NCBI GenBank assembly: GCA_016713725.1
Contig: JADJOO010000024.1
Coordinates: forward strand, 1 to 45,405
Source: Pseudomonadota bacterium
Lineage (GTDB): Bacteria; Pseudomonadota; Gammaproteobacteria; Steroidobacterales; Steroidobacteraceae
Reading direction: 5' to 3'
Length of the DNA stretch: 45,405 nt
Shown here: piece by piece, positions 36,435-45,405 of the stretch
How the letters are laid out: each line of letters opens with the position of its first letter
How positions within the stretch are numbered: the stretch's first letter is position 1
The notes under the pieces: generated by a model
Seen by the model: only the letters and a program-made list of their open reading frames with translations
Database searches by the model: none
What the model was told of the DNA's origin: nothing
Made by a program: the position numbers and the translations under genes

Positions 36435-36971
36435 TCAGCGCAGCGTCAGGAGGTGCGTGGCGTACGCGCGCACATCGTCCCAGTTCGTGTAGTCGATCAC
36501 CGCGGTGGTGTCCGTCGGGCCGTGCGTCATCTTCATGATGAGGCGGATCATGAACCGGTCCAGCCAGGGCCACGCGGGATAATCGACCTTGCCGGCGATC
36601 ACTTTCAGGTCGCGCGGTTGCCACGGTGAGAGCTGCAGGAACTTCTGCATGTAGCGGTTGCCCTCGACGGTCGACTTCTCCGGCACGCGGGCCACGACTG
36701 AAACATTGAAGAAGCTGTTGGGCCTGGCCTCGAGTTGCGTGCGGTGCCGGGTGGCGAACTCGATCACGCTCTTGTCGTACTTGCCGTAGAGCACGGGTGC
36801 ACCCAGGACGACGACGTCGTAGCGGCTCCAGTCCACGCCTTCGTGTTCGGCTTCGACCAGGGGCATCATCTCGGCGCGGCCGCCGGTGGCGACGATGTGT
36901 TCGCACAGGCGGCGCGCGATGCGGGCCGTGTGTCCGCCTCGGCTCATGTACAGGATAAGGACGGACGTCAT
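36435..36971 (-). CDS. hemG: Menaquinone-dependent protoporphyrinogen IX dehydrogenase
   Basis: This 178-residue flavodoxin-fold protein matches HemG, which oxidises protoporphyrinogen IX in haem synthesis. It has the FMN-binding ILYMSRGGHTARIARRL, VVVLGAPVLYGKYDKSVIEF, FFNVSVVARVPEKSTVEGNR and the C-terminal FMIRLIMKMTHGPTDTTAVI, which includes the HemG-specific insert region. The length (about 180) is normal and the frame intact. It is the first gene of a two-gene operon with the SDR and is divergent from the hemolysin III gene. Confidence 0.88.
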   Translation of the reverse strand: MTSVLILYMSRGGHTARIARRLCEHIVATGGRAEMMPLVEAEHEGVDWSRYDVVVLGAPVLYGKYDKSVIEFATRHRTQLEARPNSFFNVSVVARVPEKSTVEGNRYMQKFLQLSPWQPRDLKVIAGKVDYPAWPWLDRFMIRLIMKMTHGPTDTTAVIDYTNWDDVRAYATHLLTLR

Positions 36972-37043
36972 GGCAGCCGTGGAAGAGTCGCTGGAGCAGG
37001 CATCTTAGTACAATGCCGGGGGCCCGAAGAATGCGAGAATCCC

Positions 37044-37715
37044 ATGCGAGGTGTCCTGAAAGAACGTGAAGGCATGACCTCCAGTACGTATTCGGCTAGG
37101 GAAGAATGGCTGAACTGCGCGGTGCACGTCGTCGGCGTCGTCGCGAGCCTGGTTGCCCTCCCGGTGCTGGTGACGACGGCGCTCCGTACGGGAGATCCGT
37201 GGCTGCTCCTGGGCGGACTGACATTCGGCCTGAGTGCGCTGCTCATGTTCTCGACTTCGTCGCTCTATCATGCCGCGAAGAGCCCGGAAATGCGTCTGCG
37301 CCTGCGGCGGGTCGATCATGCCGCCATCTACCTGCTTATCGCAGGGACTTACACGCCGTTTACGCTCGGCGCTCTGCGCGGCCGCTGGGGGTGGTCACTG
37401 GCTGCCATCATCTGGGCGCTCGCTCTGCTCGGCATCATCTTCAAGACGACGTCGCTCGGTTTTCGCTTCCACCGCACGTCGGTCGCGCTGTACGTCGCCA
37501 TGGGGTGGCTCGCAGTCGTTGCCGCGCAGCTATTGATGCAGCACCTGTCGACGTTGGAACTCAGCTGGCTCGTTGCTGGCGGTCTCTGCTACACCTTGGG
37601 GGTCGCGTTCTACGTCTGGAAGAGCCGTCCCTACACGCACGCTATCTGGCACGTCTTCGTGCTGGCGGGCGTCGCCTGTCACTTCGTGACGGTGCTGAGC
37701 ATCACGTCTGGCTGA
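37044..37715 (+). CDS. Hemolysin III (PAQR/YqfA) family membrane protein
   Basis: This 223-residue protein has seven hydrophobic segments and the family pattern: EEWLNCAVHVVGVVASLVAL, LMFSTSSLYHAAKSPEMRLR with the Ser/His metal-site region, DHAAIYLLIAGTYTPFTLGA, and the C-terminal TLGVAFYVWKSRPYTHAIWH then VFVLAGVACHFVTVL with the second His pair. Hemolysin III proteins are relatives of adiponectin receptors; the bacterial role is not settled. ATG at 37044 is used; 37074 is an equally good start with GAAGG upstream. It stands alone, divergent from hemG. Confidence 0.85.
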   Translation: MRGVLKEREGMTSSTYSAREEWLNCAVHVVGVVASLVALPVLVTTALRTGDPWLLLGGLTFGLSALLMFSTSSLYHAAKSPEMRLRLRRVDHAAIYLLIAGTYTPFTLGALRGRWGWSLAAIIWALALLGIIFKTTSLGFRFHRTSVALYVAMGWLAVVAAQLLMQHLSTLELSWLVAGGLCYTLGVAFYVWKSRPYTHAIWHVFVLAGVACHFVTVLSITSG

Positions 37716-37845
37716 GAGCCTGCCGGTCGCAGTTCCCGATCACCGGGGGTTTCGGCGCTGCCACGACGAGCACTTGCCGCGAAACGGGGCCATGAGTAAG
37801 GTCCTCCACTGTCGTTGGGTGTTGCGATCAGGGAGAGGGTGGGGA

Positions 37846-38745
37846 ATGGCACGCAAGGACTGGCCGACGCTCGCATTGTTCATTGCCGGCGCAGGCATTG
37901 CCATCGCGCTGCCAGGTTGCGCCGCGCTCGATGCCGCCGCGGTGGCGGAAACGCATCGCCTCGACGATGCTCCGGACTACGTGGACCTGTCGCCGCCGCA
38001 GCCACCCGGAAGCGGCGCCATCGTCCTGCCGATCACGCTCGATCCGGGTCTGCGGCAGCAAGCCGGCTACGAGACGCGCGCCGTTGAATTCGACTCCATT
38101 CTCGCGGCCCTCAATGCGCGCATTGCAAGCGGGTCGGTCTCAGGCTGCGTCAGTCCTGTGCCGAACGCGCTCGCGGCAGGTGCGCCGCGCACCTACGTCG
38201 GGATCGCGGATTCGGAGTACGCGCCGGCGGCAGGCGCGTCGCAACGGCTGCCCTACGATCGTTTCTCGCCAATGATCCTGCACCTGGAACGGCCTACCGC
38301 AGCGTGGCGCGACGCGGTCGCGTCGGAGATCGCACGCAAGGCCGTGCCTTACGCGATCGTCATCCATCTCGGCGTCAGCCAGTACTCGAAGGGCTATGCG
38401 GGCGCGTTCCGCAAGGAAGTGGCGTTGGGGACGGGCTACCGCCAGCCGATCAAGTTCCTGACGGCTGAGGACAAGCCGGTGGAAGTGCTGCACCTGACCG
38501 GCGTCCTCGTGGATGCAGTGGGTCGTCCAGTTCGCGCGGGTGCGGAAGGGGTCGTCCTGCGCGATACGCCGTTCATCGCGCAGGCAGTTGACGCTGAACG
38601 GGTCTTTGACACGGCCGAGCTGCAGCGCGTGCTGTCGTCCGAGCGCCGCGGCGAACTGCCCGGAACCCCGCTCAAGCTCGACGTCGCATTCGACAATCTC
38701 ATCGCGCAGCTCACGCGCGGGACCGTGCTGATACCCGCGCGCTGA
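37846..38745 (+). CDS. Lipoprotein of unknown function
   Basis: This 299-residue protein has a lipoprotein signal sequence (TLALFIAGAGIAIALPGCAA). ATG at 37846 is preferred because GGGAGAGGG is upstream and the signal sequence begins there. The mature part is Ala/Gly-rich with VLPITLDPGLRQQAGYETRA and YAIVIHLGVSQYSKGYAG followed by a charged end. The family is not recognised. It is convergent with the periplasmic gene, with 12 bases between the stops. The frame is intact. Confidence 0.76.
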   Translation: MARKDWPTLALFIAGAGIAIALPGCAALDAAAVAETHRLDDAPDYVDLSPPQPPGSGAIVLPITLDPGLRQQAGYETRAVEFDSILAALNARIASGSVSGCVSPVPNALAAGAPRTYVGIADSEYAPAAGASQRLPYDRFSPMILHLERPTAAWRDAVASEIARKAVPYAIVIHLGVSQYSKGYAGAFRKEVALGTGYRQPIKFLTAEDKPVEVLHLTGVLVDAVGRPVRAGAEGVVLRDTPFIAQAVDAERVFDTAELQRVLSSERRGELPGTPLKLDVAFDNLIAQLTRGTVLIPAR

Positions 38746-38757
38746 ACTGCCGGTAGA

Positions 38758-39204
38758 TCATTCCTTTTCGACGTCGATGCGGGTGCCCTTGAGCGTCGAC
38801 TCGACGAACTTCACTTCGAAGTTCGGGCCCTTGCGCTTCTTCACCAGCACGTCTTCGCCGTCGTCGCGCTCGACGTGGTAGACCTTCGGGTCGAGCGCCT
38901 TCTTAAGTGTGTCCTTGATGTCGATGGCCACGCCATTCTCGCTGCGACCCTTTTCTATATTGACGACGATGTCCGTCGCGGTGCCCTTGTCCGGGGTAAC
39001 GCGGAACAGCAGCGTGCCCGTGTTGTTCGCGCCCTCGTGCACTTCGATGCGCCACTTGTTCGAGAGCTTGAGCGGGGCTGCCGGAGCTGGTGTGGCTTCC
39101 GTGGCCGCCGGGGGACTGGCGGTGGGATCCTGCGCGAACGCGGAGACCGAGGACAGGGTGATGCCGGCTGCCAGGCCAAGCATGCCGAGAGTGCGGAAAT
39201 TCAT
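38758..39204 (-). CDS. Small periplasmic protein of unknown function
   Basis: This 148-residue protein has a signal peptide (RTLGMLGLAAGITLSSVSAF, cleaved near AFA) and a Pro/Ala-rich linker. The compact domain reads KWRIEVHEGANNTGTLLFRV, then TDIVVNIEKGRSENGVAIDI and LKKALDPKVYHVERDDGEDV. The domain is not recognised. The gene is divergent from the KGG-repeat gene, with 280 bases between; in that space no other gene was found. Confidence 0.72.
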   Translation of the reverse strand: MNFRTLGMLGLAAGITLSSVSAFAQDPTASPPAATEATPAPAAPLKLSNKWRIEVHEGANNTGTLLFRVTPDKGTATDIVVNIEKGRSENGVAIDIKDTLKKALDPKVYHVERDDGEDVLVKKRKGPNFEVKFVESTLKGTRIDVEKE

Positions 39205-39484
39205 GGTTCGACGAACTCCTTATTGTTCTGATACGGAAGCAGGCCAAGTAGCAGATACGGGAGGCGCGCAACGCTGTCAACCGGACGCCCGACCGTCTGC
39301 AGGCGCCGGGCGACCGGCTGTCCGGGGCCGTGCGGGATGAGAGGCTTCCCATGGATTTCAAAGGCAAGGATCCGTATGACGGTGAACTTGAGCGTCTCGC
39401 CAGGGTCGGAACAGACAGGTGGCAGCGGCGGCGTGGTTCGCTGTCGACAGGCAGTTCAGCGACGTTGATACGGAGGTCCCCGTC

Positions 39485-39820
39485 ATGGCAAATGCAGGCA
39501 ATCGTGATGCCGTCGTCGGCGGCAGCAGCGTCGGTTCGCCGCGCGGCTTCGCCGCGATGGAGCAGGAGAAGCAGCGCAAGATCGCGAGCAAGGGTGGTTC
39601 GGCGTCGGGTGGCAACTTTGCCAGGGACCCAGAGCGCGCACGCGAAGCCGGCCGCAAGGGCGGTGAGGTTTCGGGCGGCAACTTCGCCAACGATCCGCAG
39701 CGTGCCGCGGCAGCGGGCCGCAAGGGCGGCGAGGCTTCCCGTGTCGGCGGTCAGAGGAACCCGGGCGCAGACCGGGACAACACCGGCGGCGACCGCGGTG
39801 GCAGCAGCGTCAATCGCTGA
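39485..39820 (+). CDS. KGG-repeat stress protein (YciG-like)
   Basis: This 111-residue hydrophilic protein contains three KGG motifs, beginning SKGGSASGGNFARDPERA, REAGRKGGEVSGGNFANDPQ and AAAGRKGGEASRVGGQ, as in YciG-type proteins (PF10685) which are induced by desiccation and stationary phase. The Gly- and Asp/Arg-rich end suggests a disordered protein. ATG at 39485 is used; CGGAGG lies upstream. It is alone, before the monooxygenase. Confidence 0.84.
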   Translation: MANAGNRDAVVGGSSVGSPRGFAAMEQEKQRKIASKGGSASGGNFARDPERAREAGRKGGEVSGGNFANDPQRAAAAGRKGGEASRVGGQRNPGADRDNTGGDRGGSSVNR

Positions 39821-39906
39821 TCCCCGAACCTGCGTTGCACGGTTTCGTGCCATAGCGATCTTCCCGGTTGCCGCGCGACGCGAAACGCAGCACAGTGCGC
39901 GGCGCT

Positions 39907-41436
39907 ATGAATGCGCCGCAGCAATCGCCGCCTCGCCCGTCCGCCACACCGGAAGAACTGGAAGTCGCCATCGTCGGTGCCGGCTTCGGGGGCCTGTGCA
40001 TGGCCATCCAGTTGCTGGCGGAAGGCGAGCGCTTTGCCATCCTCGAGAAGGGTGCGGAAGTCGGCGGCACGTGGCGCGACAACTCCTATCCCGGCGCCGA
40101 GTGCGATGTGCAGTCGCACCTCTATTCCTTTTCGTTCGCGGGCAAGCCCGACTGGAGCCAGCGCTACGCGGGCTGGCAGGAAATCCAGCAGTACATCCTG
40201 GAGACCACTGAACGCTTTGGTGTGCGTCCGTACATCCGGTTCAACCAACAGGTGACCGGACTCCACTTCGACCCGGACATTGCGCGCTGGTGTGTCATCA
40301 TGGCGTCGGGTTTGGAGTTGCGGGCCCGTCACGTCGTGCTCGTGACAGGCCCGCTGCACATTCCGAACCTGCCGCGGCTGCCCGGTCTCGGGCGCTTCGC
40401 CGGGAAGGTCTTCCATTCGGCGCAGTGGGATCACGGCTACGCCCCGGCCGGCACACGCATCGCGTCGCTCGGCACGGGCGGCAGCGCGATCCAGTATTGT
40501 CCGCGCATCGCGCTGGCAGCGTCGCGGCTGCACGTTTTCCAGCGAACGCCCGCTTGGGTGATCCCGCGCGATGTCCGCATCTACAGTGCGGCGGCGCAGA
40601 AACGCTTCGGGCGGTTCGACGCGTTGCGGCGCCTGCATCGCGCGCGCCTGTACTGGACCAACGAGTCGCGGGTCTGGCCGATCTTTCATCCTGCCCTGGC
40701 GCGCGGGTTGCAGCGGCTTGCACGCTGGAACATCCGTCGCGCCGTCGGTGATGAGTCGCTCGCACGCAAGCTGACGCCCGACTACACGATCGGCTGCAAG
40801 CGGGTGCTGATCTCGAACGAGTGGTATCCGATGTTCCGCCGGCCGAACGTCGAACTCGTGACCGAGGACATCCGCGAGATCCGCGAGCATTCGATCGTGA
40901 CTGCGGACGGTGTCGAACGTCCAGTTGATTGCATCATCCTCGGGACGGGATTCGTCGTCGACCCGCGCATCTACATGCAGGGCTTCCCCGTCACGGGATT
41001 GCCCGGTCATGAGCTTGCCCGTGACTGGCAAGCGGGTGCCGAGGCTTACTACGGAATTTCGGTCACGGGTTACCCGAACCTGCACCAGCTCGTCGGTCCG
41101 AATACCGCGCTTGGCCACAACTCGATCATCTTCATGATCGAGGCGCAGGTGCGGTACATCATGGATTGCATGCGCACGCTGCGCGCATACGGCATGGACT
41201 ATCTCGACGTGCAACCGGCCGCGCAGGCGCAGTTCAACGAGCGCATCCAGCGTGCCCTGCAAGGCACTGTCTGGAGTTCCGGGTGCCGCAGCTGGTACCA
41301 GCAGGCCGACGGTCGCAATTTCACGATCTGGCCGTACTCGACCTGGCGTTACTGGCTCGAAACGCGCAAGGCCGATGCCGCCCAGTATCGGTTCGGCCGG
41401 GCACGGGAAAGCGCAACCGCCAGTCTCGTGGACTGA
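39907..41436 (+). CDS. Flavin-containing, Baeyer-Villiger-type monooxygenase
   Basis: This 509-residue flavoprotein has an N-terminal FAD motif (AIVGAGFGGLCMAIQLLAEG, GxGxxG at 24-29), the family's GGTWRDNSYPGAECDVQSHL, the Baeyer-Villiger fingerprint FAGKVFHSAQW (FxGxxxHxxxW), an NADPH motif SLGTGGSAIQYCPRIA, and the ILGTGFVVDPRIYMQGFPVT region. It would insert oxygen into ketones or oxidise soft nucleophiles, but the substrate is unknown. The start at ATG 39907 is chosen because homology begins soon after. It converges on the porin gene with 21 bases between the stops. Confidence 0.9.
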   Translation: MNAPQQSPPRPSATPEELEVAIVGAGFGGLCMAIQLLAEGERFAILEKGAEVGGTWRDNSYPGAECDVQSHLYSFSFAGKPDWSQRYAGWQEIQQYILETTERFGVRPYIRFNQQVTGLHFDPDIARWCVIMASGLELRARHVVLVTGPLHIPNLPRLPGLGRFAGKVFHSAQWDHGYAPAGTRIASLGTGGSAIQYCPRIALAASRLHVFQRTPAWVIPRDVRIYSAAAQKRFGRFDALRRLHRARLYWTNESRVWPIFHPALARGLQRLARWNIRRAVGDESLARKLTPDYTIGCKRVLISNEWYPMFRRPNVELVTEDIREIREHSIVTADGVERPVDCIILGTGFVVDPRIYMQGFPVTGLPGHELARDWQAGAEAYYGISVTGYPNLHQLVGPNTALGHNSIIFMIEAQVRYIMDCMRTLRAYGMDYLDVQPAAQAQFNERIQRALQGTVWSSGCRSWYQQADGRNFTIWPYSTWRYWLETRKADAAQYRFGRARESATASLVD

Positions 41437-41439
41437 AGG

Positions 41440-41456
41440 CCGCGAGTCGTTCGCGG
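41440..41456. terminator. Hairpin between convergent stops
   Basis: CCGCGA-GTCGT-TCGCGG (41440-41456) lies between the monooxygenase stop and the porin stop. It could end both transcripts. There is no T run on either side, so it is a weak candidate. Confidence 0.3.
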
Positions 41457-41457
41457 G

Positions 41458-42866
41458 CTAGAACGAATACCGCGTAGAGAATTGCAGTCGATCGAGTGAA
41501 CCGTCGTTCCCGTTCTCGAGTTCGCGCACGGCGTGGCGGAACTCCGCGCCGATGTCGAGCTTGGGCAGCGGCGTGTACCAGGTGTTGATCGTCCAGCTCT
41601 CGCTCGACTTGTTGACGTTGCCGCCTGTGTAACTGGCGTCGTTGTCGTAGTCGCCCATCGCGAAGTAGACGCTGCTGCGCCATTTATCGGACCACACGTG
41701 GCGATACGCGATGGAGCCCGCGAAGCCGTCGATCGTTTCCAGGTCGGCATTGCCAGCGTTGCTGGTGAGCACCGCATCCGTCGTGAAATTCAGGCCGACG
41801 TAACGGCCGAGATTACCGCCCAGCAGCATGAAGCGGATGTCGTCCTTCCCGATCATGAACTTGCCCGACAGGCTGCCGGCCATCGACCAGGTGTTGGCGT
41901 CGATCCCGGCCAGCGTGGGGGTGGCACACGCTCGTACTTGAGTTCGCGCGCGAGGCCTGCGACGGCGACGTGGCCCCACGAGCCCTTCCAGGCGTAGCGG
42001 GCGGTGAGGTCCGGGATGGCGCTGTCGTCGGTTTCCACGATCCAGGCCGTCGAGTTGGGATCCGCCGGCCCGCCGAAAGGCGTCATGGTGGTCTGCGGAT
42101 TCTCGACGGCGAGCGAGAACCCGCCCTTCGTGTAGCGGACCTGCGGCTGCCGCACGAACACCGTGCCGTCCGTCGTGCCGATGAAGTCCACGGAGTCGGG
42201 CAGCGCGACGACGTCCTGGAAGTTCGACCAGGTCTGTCCGACCAGCCACTCGCGCCACTGCACGTACGCGTGACGCAGGACTGGGGCGTAGGTGTTCGTG
42301 ACTCGTTGGTTACCGGTGGCCGAACCGAAGAAGTCGATCTCGAACCGGGTCGAAAGTTTGTCGCCGCCGGCGAGGACGGTGTCCGTGCCGAAGTTGATGC
42401 GCGTCTGCTTCGCATGTGCATCGAAGTCCGTGCCTTCGTCCGGCTGGCCGATTGGCGTCGCACCCGGCACGTAGAAGTCGCGGGACGGCGTATTTTCCGC
42501 GAGCTCGCCGTCGGACGTGTCCGTCCACATGCCGTCGACCTTGGCGTAGCCCGTCAGCACGAAGCTGGTCCCGGGGGCGGCGTTTGGCAGGATCGTGCCC
42601 GACTGGATGGCCTTCGCATCTGGCTTCGCGGGCGCGGCCGCTGGTGCGGTGGCAACCGTGCCTCCGGCAGCGGTTACCGACTTCTTCTCGGCGACGAGCT
42701 GCTGGACGAGCTTCTCGAGTTCCGCGACGCGGGCTTCGAGTTCCTCTTCCTTCGCAGTCTCGGCGCCTGCTAAGGTGGATGCGCCGATGAGCGCGACGCT
42801 GAGCGCGACCGCGATCGAGCGGCGCAGCGCGTTGGATGGACGACGCGTTGGCTTGGCGTGCGACAT
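41458..42866 (-). pseudogene. DcaP-like outer-membrane porin, one-base frameshift
   Basis: This is a porin of about 469 codons. It has a signal peptide (RRSIAVALSVALIGASTLAG), an N-terminal coiled coil (EEELEARVAELEKLVQQLVA) and a beta-barrel with FVLTGYAKVDGMWTDTSDGE, QTRINFGTDTVLAGGDKLST, HAYVQWREWLVGQTWSNFQD and VRYTKGGFSLAVENPQ. After ELKYERV the frame is lost near 41925 and continues GIDANTWSMAGSLSGKFMIG, SIAYRHVWSDKWRSSVYFAM and LQFSTRYSF with the C-terminal Phe required for outer-membrane assembly. The layout matches DcaP-type porins that take up organic acids. The divergent response regulator starts 129 bases away and may control it. Confidence 0.84.
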
Positions 42867-42950
42867 GAACGGAATCCCCCGGATGAGTCGTGCGATGCGG
42901 CGATCGTGGGCCGCTGCAGCGCGCATGGGTATTCGCCTTTGGTCGCAGTG

Positions 42951-42976
42951 GAGAACCGTTGGATAGACCGGTTCTC
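42951..42976. promoter_or_regulatory. Perfect inverted repeat upstream of the response regulator
   Basis: GAGAACCG (42951-42958) and CGGTTCTC (42969-42976) are exact inverted repeats with a 10-base spacer, ending 19 bases before the regulator ATG and lying between it and the divergent porin. The size suits a dimeric LuxR/NarL-type regulator site; autoregulation is inference. Confidence 0.5.
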
Positions 42977-42995
42977 GCGTGTAATCTGGCAGCCG

Positions 42996-43673
42996 ATGTC
43001 ACGTCAGATCATCGTCGCCGACGACCATCCGCTGTTTCGCGAGGCAATGAAGGCCGCGGTCAGCCGCCTCGACCGCAGTGTCGGTTTCGTCGAAGCGGAT
43101 TCCGTGGCATCGATGCTCACTGCCGCGGAAGCGAATCCTGGCGCGGACCTGCTGCTGCTCGACCTCAACATGCCGGGTGCGCACGGCTTCAATGCGCTCG
43201 CGCACGTGCGCGGCAGCCGGCCCGAGCTTCCCGTCGTCATCGTTTCCGCCGACGACGACCCGCAGACGATCGCAGCGTCGCTGCGTTTCGGCGCCCAGGG
43301 GTTCATCCCGAAATCGACGGAAGCTGGCCAGATCGGCAATGCCATCGAGGCAGTGCTGGCCGGTGAGATCTACACGCCGCCGGGTTACCGGCCGCCGCGT
43401 GCTCCAGCCACTTCCGCCGAGGAACTCGAAATTGCGCACCGCGTTGCCGACCTGACGCCGCAGCAATTCCGCGTGCTCGGCATGTTGTGCGCGGGCCTGC
43501 TCAACAAGCAGATCGCCTACGACCTCGACGTCTCGGAGGCCACGGTGAAAGCGCACGTCACGGCGATCCTGCGCAAGCTCCGTGTGGCGACACGCACGCA
43601 GGCCGTGCTTGCGGCAGGGCGCCTCGCCGTGGATCGTGCCAGCATCAAGCCGCCCCCCGAAGAATTCGACTAG
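42996..43673 (+). CDS. NarL/LuxR-family response regulator
   Basis: This 225-residue regulator has a receiver domain (acidic pocket Asp9-Asp10, phosphoacceptor Asp56 in LLLLDLNMP, conserved Lys in GFIPKSTEAG) and a C-terminal LuxR helix-turn-helix (LTPQQFRVLGMLCAGLLNKQ then IAYDLDVSEATVKAHVTAIL). It should be phosphorylated by the convergent sensor kinase downstream, whose stop overlaps its own by three bases. The start at ATG 42996 is chosen because the receiver begins there. The palindrome 20 bases upstream and the divergent porin suggest it controls itself and the porin. Confidence 0.92.
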   Translation: MSRQIIVADDHPLFREAMKAAVSRLDRSVGFVEADSVASMLTAAEANPGADLLLLDLNMPGAHGFNALAHVRGSRPELPVVIVSADDDPQTIAASLRFGAQGFIPKSTEAGQIGNAIEAVLAGEIYTPPGYRPPRAPATSAEELEIAHRVADLTPQQFRVLGMLCAGLLNKQIAYDLDVSEATVKAHVTAILRKLRVATRTQAVLAAGRLAVDRASIKPPPEEFD

Positions 43674-45405
43674 CCGCGACTCGCCGAGGCGAGCAGCGCG
43701 CCGAGCAGGCCGCGCAGGGCGGCAGGTTTTACCGGTTTGCGCAGAACCTTGTAGCCGAGCAGGCGTGCGCGTTCCGCGACCTCTGCGCCGTGGTCGGCGG
43801 TCACGAGCGCGGCTGGCGCGTACGCAACCCCTCCGGCGCGCAGTGACTGCAGCAGCTCCAACCCGTCGCAATCGTCATCGCCCAGCCGGTAATCCGCGAG
43901 GACGACGTCAGGCGAGTGCTGCATGAATGCGCTGCGGGCTTCCTCGGCCGTGCTGGCGCGCAGTACCCGCAGGCCCCAGCGTTCGAGCAGCGTTTGCATG
44001 CCGTCGAGGATCGCGTTTTCGTCGTCGACGCAGAGCACCGTTCCGCCGACGAGGCTGGCGGGGGAAGCCGGCGCAGGTTCAGCCGCGAGCACAGACGCCG
44101 GCGTCGCGGTGACTTCGAGCTGCACGCTGAACATCGAGCCTCGGCCCACTTCCGAGCGCAGGCTCAAGTCGAGTTGCAGCACGCGCGCGATTCGGTCGCA
44201 GATCGACAGGCCGAGGCCGAGCCCTTTTTCGCCCCAGGGAGAAGGCCGGTCGAGCCCGCGGAACTCGTCGAAGACCACTTTGCGATGCTGCTCGGCGATG
44301 CCGGGACCGGTGTCCCAGACCTGCACCTCGATACGCCCCCCGTGCCGCCGGCAGCCGACGACCACGCCGCCGCGTTGCGTGGCGCAGGCGTTGGACACCA
44401 GGTTCTGCAGCAGGCGCCGCAGCAGCACGCGGTCACTGCGCACGTGCAGGCGCGTGCGGCGGATGTGCAGCCGCAGGTTGCGTCGCGCCGCGACCGGGGC
44501 GAACTGCCTTTCGAGGTCCGTGAAGACGTCGTCGAGGGCGAACACGGTGATCTCGGCCCGTGTCGAGCCGCTCTCGAGGCGGGCGATGTCGAGCATGTCG
44601 TCCAGCACTTCCTCGGCTGCGCGCAACGAGCCTTCGATGCGTCCCGCGATCTCGCGTACGGAGTCCGCGTCGGTTGGAGCATTGCTCAACGCGGAAGCAA
44701 ACAGGCGGGCGGCGTTCAGTGGCTGCAGCAGGTCGTGGCTCGCGGCGGCGACAAACCGCGTCTTGGTGGCATTGGCCTGCTCGGCGGCGAGCTTGGCGGC
44801 GGCCTCGGCCTGCAGCGCGATTGAAAGCGCCTGCGTGCGTTCGGTTACGCGCTGCTCGAGCGTCTGCTTGGCCTCGAGCAGCAACTGCTCGTTGTGCTTG
44901 AACTCCGTGATGTCGGTGAAGGACGGTGCCGCCATACGGCACGGGCTGGCCACATCCAACACGCGCCTGGGTTGTGGCGCTGGCGCTGGATGACGTAGCG
45001 TGTGCCAGCTCGCATGTGGTTGATGCGCTTGCTGATCTGTTCATCGGGATCGGTAGCGCCGAACTCCCCACGCGCTGCGTTCCACCGGATCAGGTCGGCG
45101 ACCGGGCGACCGATGCGGATCATGTCGGGCGGGTAGTCGAACATTTCGAGGTAACGGCCGTTCCAGGCGACGAGCCGGGCTTCGCTGTCGGCCACCGAGA
45201 TGCCCTGCGCCACGTTTTCCATCGTTGCCTGCAGCAGCTGGCGGCTGAAGCGCAGTTCCTGCGAGGTCTCATCGAGCAGTTCCGCAACTTCCTCTGCGGC
45301 AAGACCGCGTCCGCGCAACGCATGCGTGAACATGAGGCGGGCGGATGACGCACCGATCGCGCCGGCGAGCACTCGTTCCATGTGCTGCATGAGTCCGCGA
45401 TCGCC
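43670..45405 (-). pseudogene. Hybrid sensor histidine kinase (PAS, HisKA, HATPase, receiver), cut by the window end, frameshifted
   Basis: This is the C-terminal part of a hybrid kinase of the type with an N-terminal solute-symporter module (the open frame runs off the window end). From 45405 it has DETSQELRFSRQLLQATMEN, then a PAS domain (VAQGISVADSEARLVAWNGR, YLEMFDYPPDMI). The frame changes near 44975 to RVLDVASPC... and SFTDITEFKHNEQLLLEAKQ, a coiled coil, the HisKA box VAAASHDLLQPLNAARLFAS, DDMLDIARLESGS, an HATPase with NLVSNACATQRGGVVV, VWDTGPGIAEQHRKVVFDEF and GEKGLGLGLSICDRIARVL, then a C-terminal receiver (VLCVDDENAILDGM, Asp in VVLADYRLGDDD, Lys in LRKPVKPAAL). It pairs with the convergent NarL-type regulator. 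Confidence 0.85.

Noticed and set aside
39751..41262. A 503-codon open frame on the reverse strand
   Set aside because: Antisense to the Baeyer-Villiger-type monooxygenase with its complete fingerprint.
41440..41456. Strong bidirectional terminator
   Set aside because: The stem is only six pairs and lacks a T run on both strands, so it is kept only as a weak candidate.

Overview
The window looks like high-GC gammaproteobacterial chromosome, most like the Xanthomonadales/Nevskiales/Steroidobacterales part of the class. The reasons are a xanthomonadin-type aryl polyene cluster with a XanB2-like chorismatase, a yqjD-yqjE-yqjK envelope-stress trio, YajD, HemG, a phasin, a wax-ester-synthase-type acyltransferase and a sensor kinase paired with a NarL-type regulator. 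No phage, insertion sequence, CRISPR array, tRNA or rRNA was recognised. The lineage is an inference from gene content only.

Positions 1 to about 12,160 hold an aryl polyene (xanthomonadin-like) cluster built as two converging gene sets. Rightward are a ketosynthase (cut by the window start), an AMP-dependent acyl ligase, an acyl carrier protein, a second ketosynthase, a ketosynthase-like chain-length factor and a halogenase-family flavoprotein. A leftward XanB2-like gene lies between the ligase and the carrier protein. Leftward from 12,159 are a polysaccharide deacetylase, a hotdog dehydratase, an LpxL-like acyltransferase, a LolA-like carrier, an MMPL exporter and a second dehydratase. Together these would make a hydroxybenzoate starter, load and elongate it, dehydrate the chain, acylate it to a lipid and move it across the envelope. 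A deletion remnant of a Kef-type antiporter sits where the two sets meet.

Positions 12,160 to 22,840 carry small envelope and stress genes: a secreted protein, DUF3309, a phasin with TGC-rich palindromes upstream, a secreted START-like protein, an M15-like protein coupled to a sorbosone-dehydrogenase-like lipoprotein, a metallo-beta-lactamase-fold protein behind a perfect 12-bp palindrome, a VTT membrane protein, yqjDEK, a TIR-TolB-TPR protein interrupted by one amber codon, and yajD.

Positions 22,840 to 45,405 are metabolic and regulatory: a molybdenum hydroxylase (large and 2Fe-2S subunits) divergent from an XdhC-MocA fusion that would mature it; a TonB-domain lipoprotein; formate-tetrahydrofolate ligase; two coupled amidohydrolase-like genes, one without the metal-binding His-x-His; an AtoE-like fatty acid transporter; a WS/DGAT acyltransferase with a Lys/Ala repeat tail; an SDR, hemG, a hemolysin III protein, a lipoprotein, a KGG-repeat protein, a Baeyer-Villiger-type monooxygenase, a DcaP-like porin, a NarL-type regulator and a hybrid histidine kinase cut by the window end.

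A striking property of the sequence is broken reading frames. Conserved protein segments continue in another frame at many places, very densely in the first 4 kb, often to 12 kb and occasionally to the end. Because the encoded residues, including catalytic ones, stay well conserved across the shifts, base-level assembly error (worst near a contig end) is at least as likely as real decay. I mark such genes as pseudogene and give the span of the reconstructed gene.
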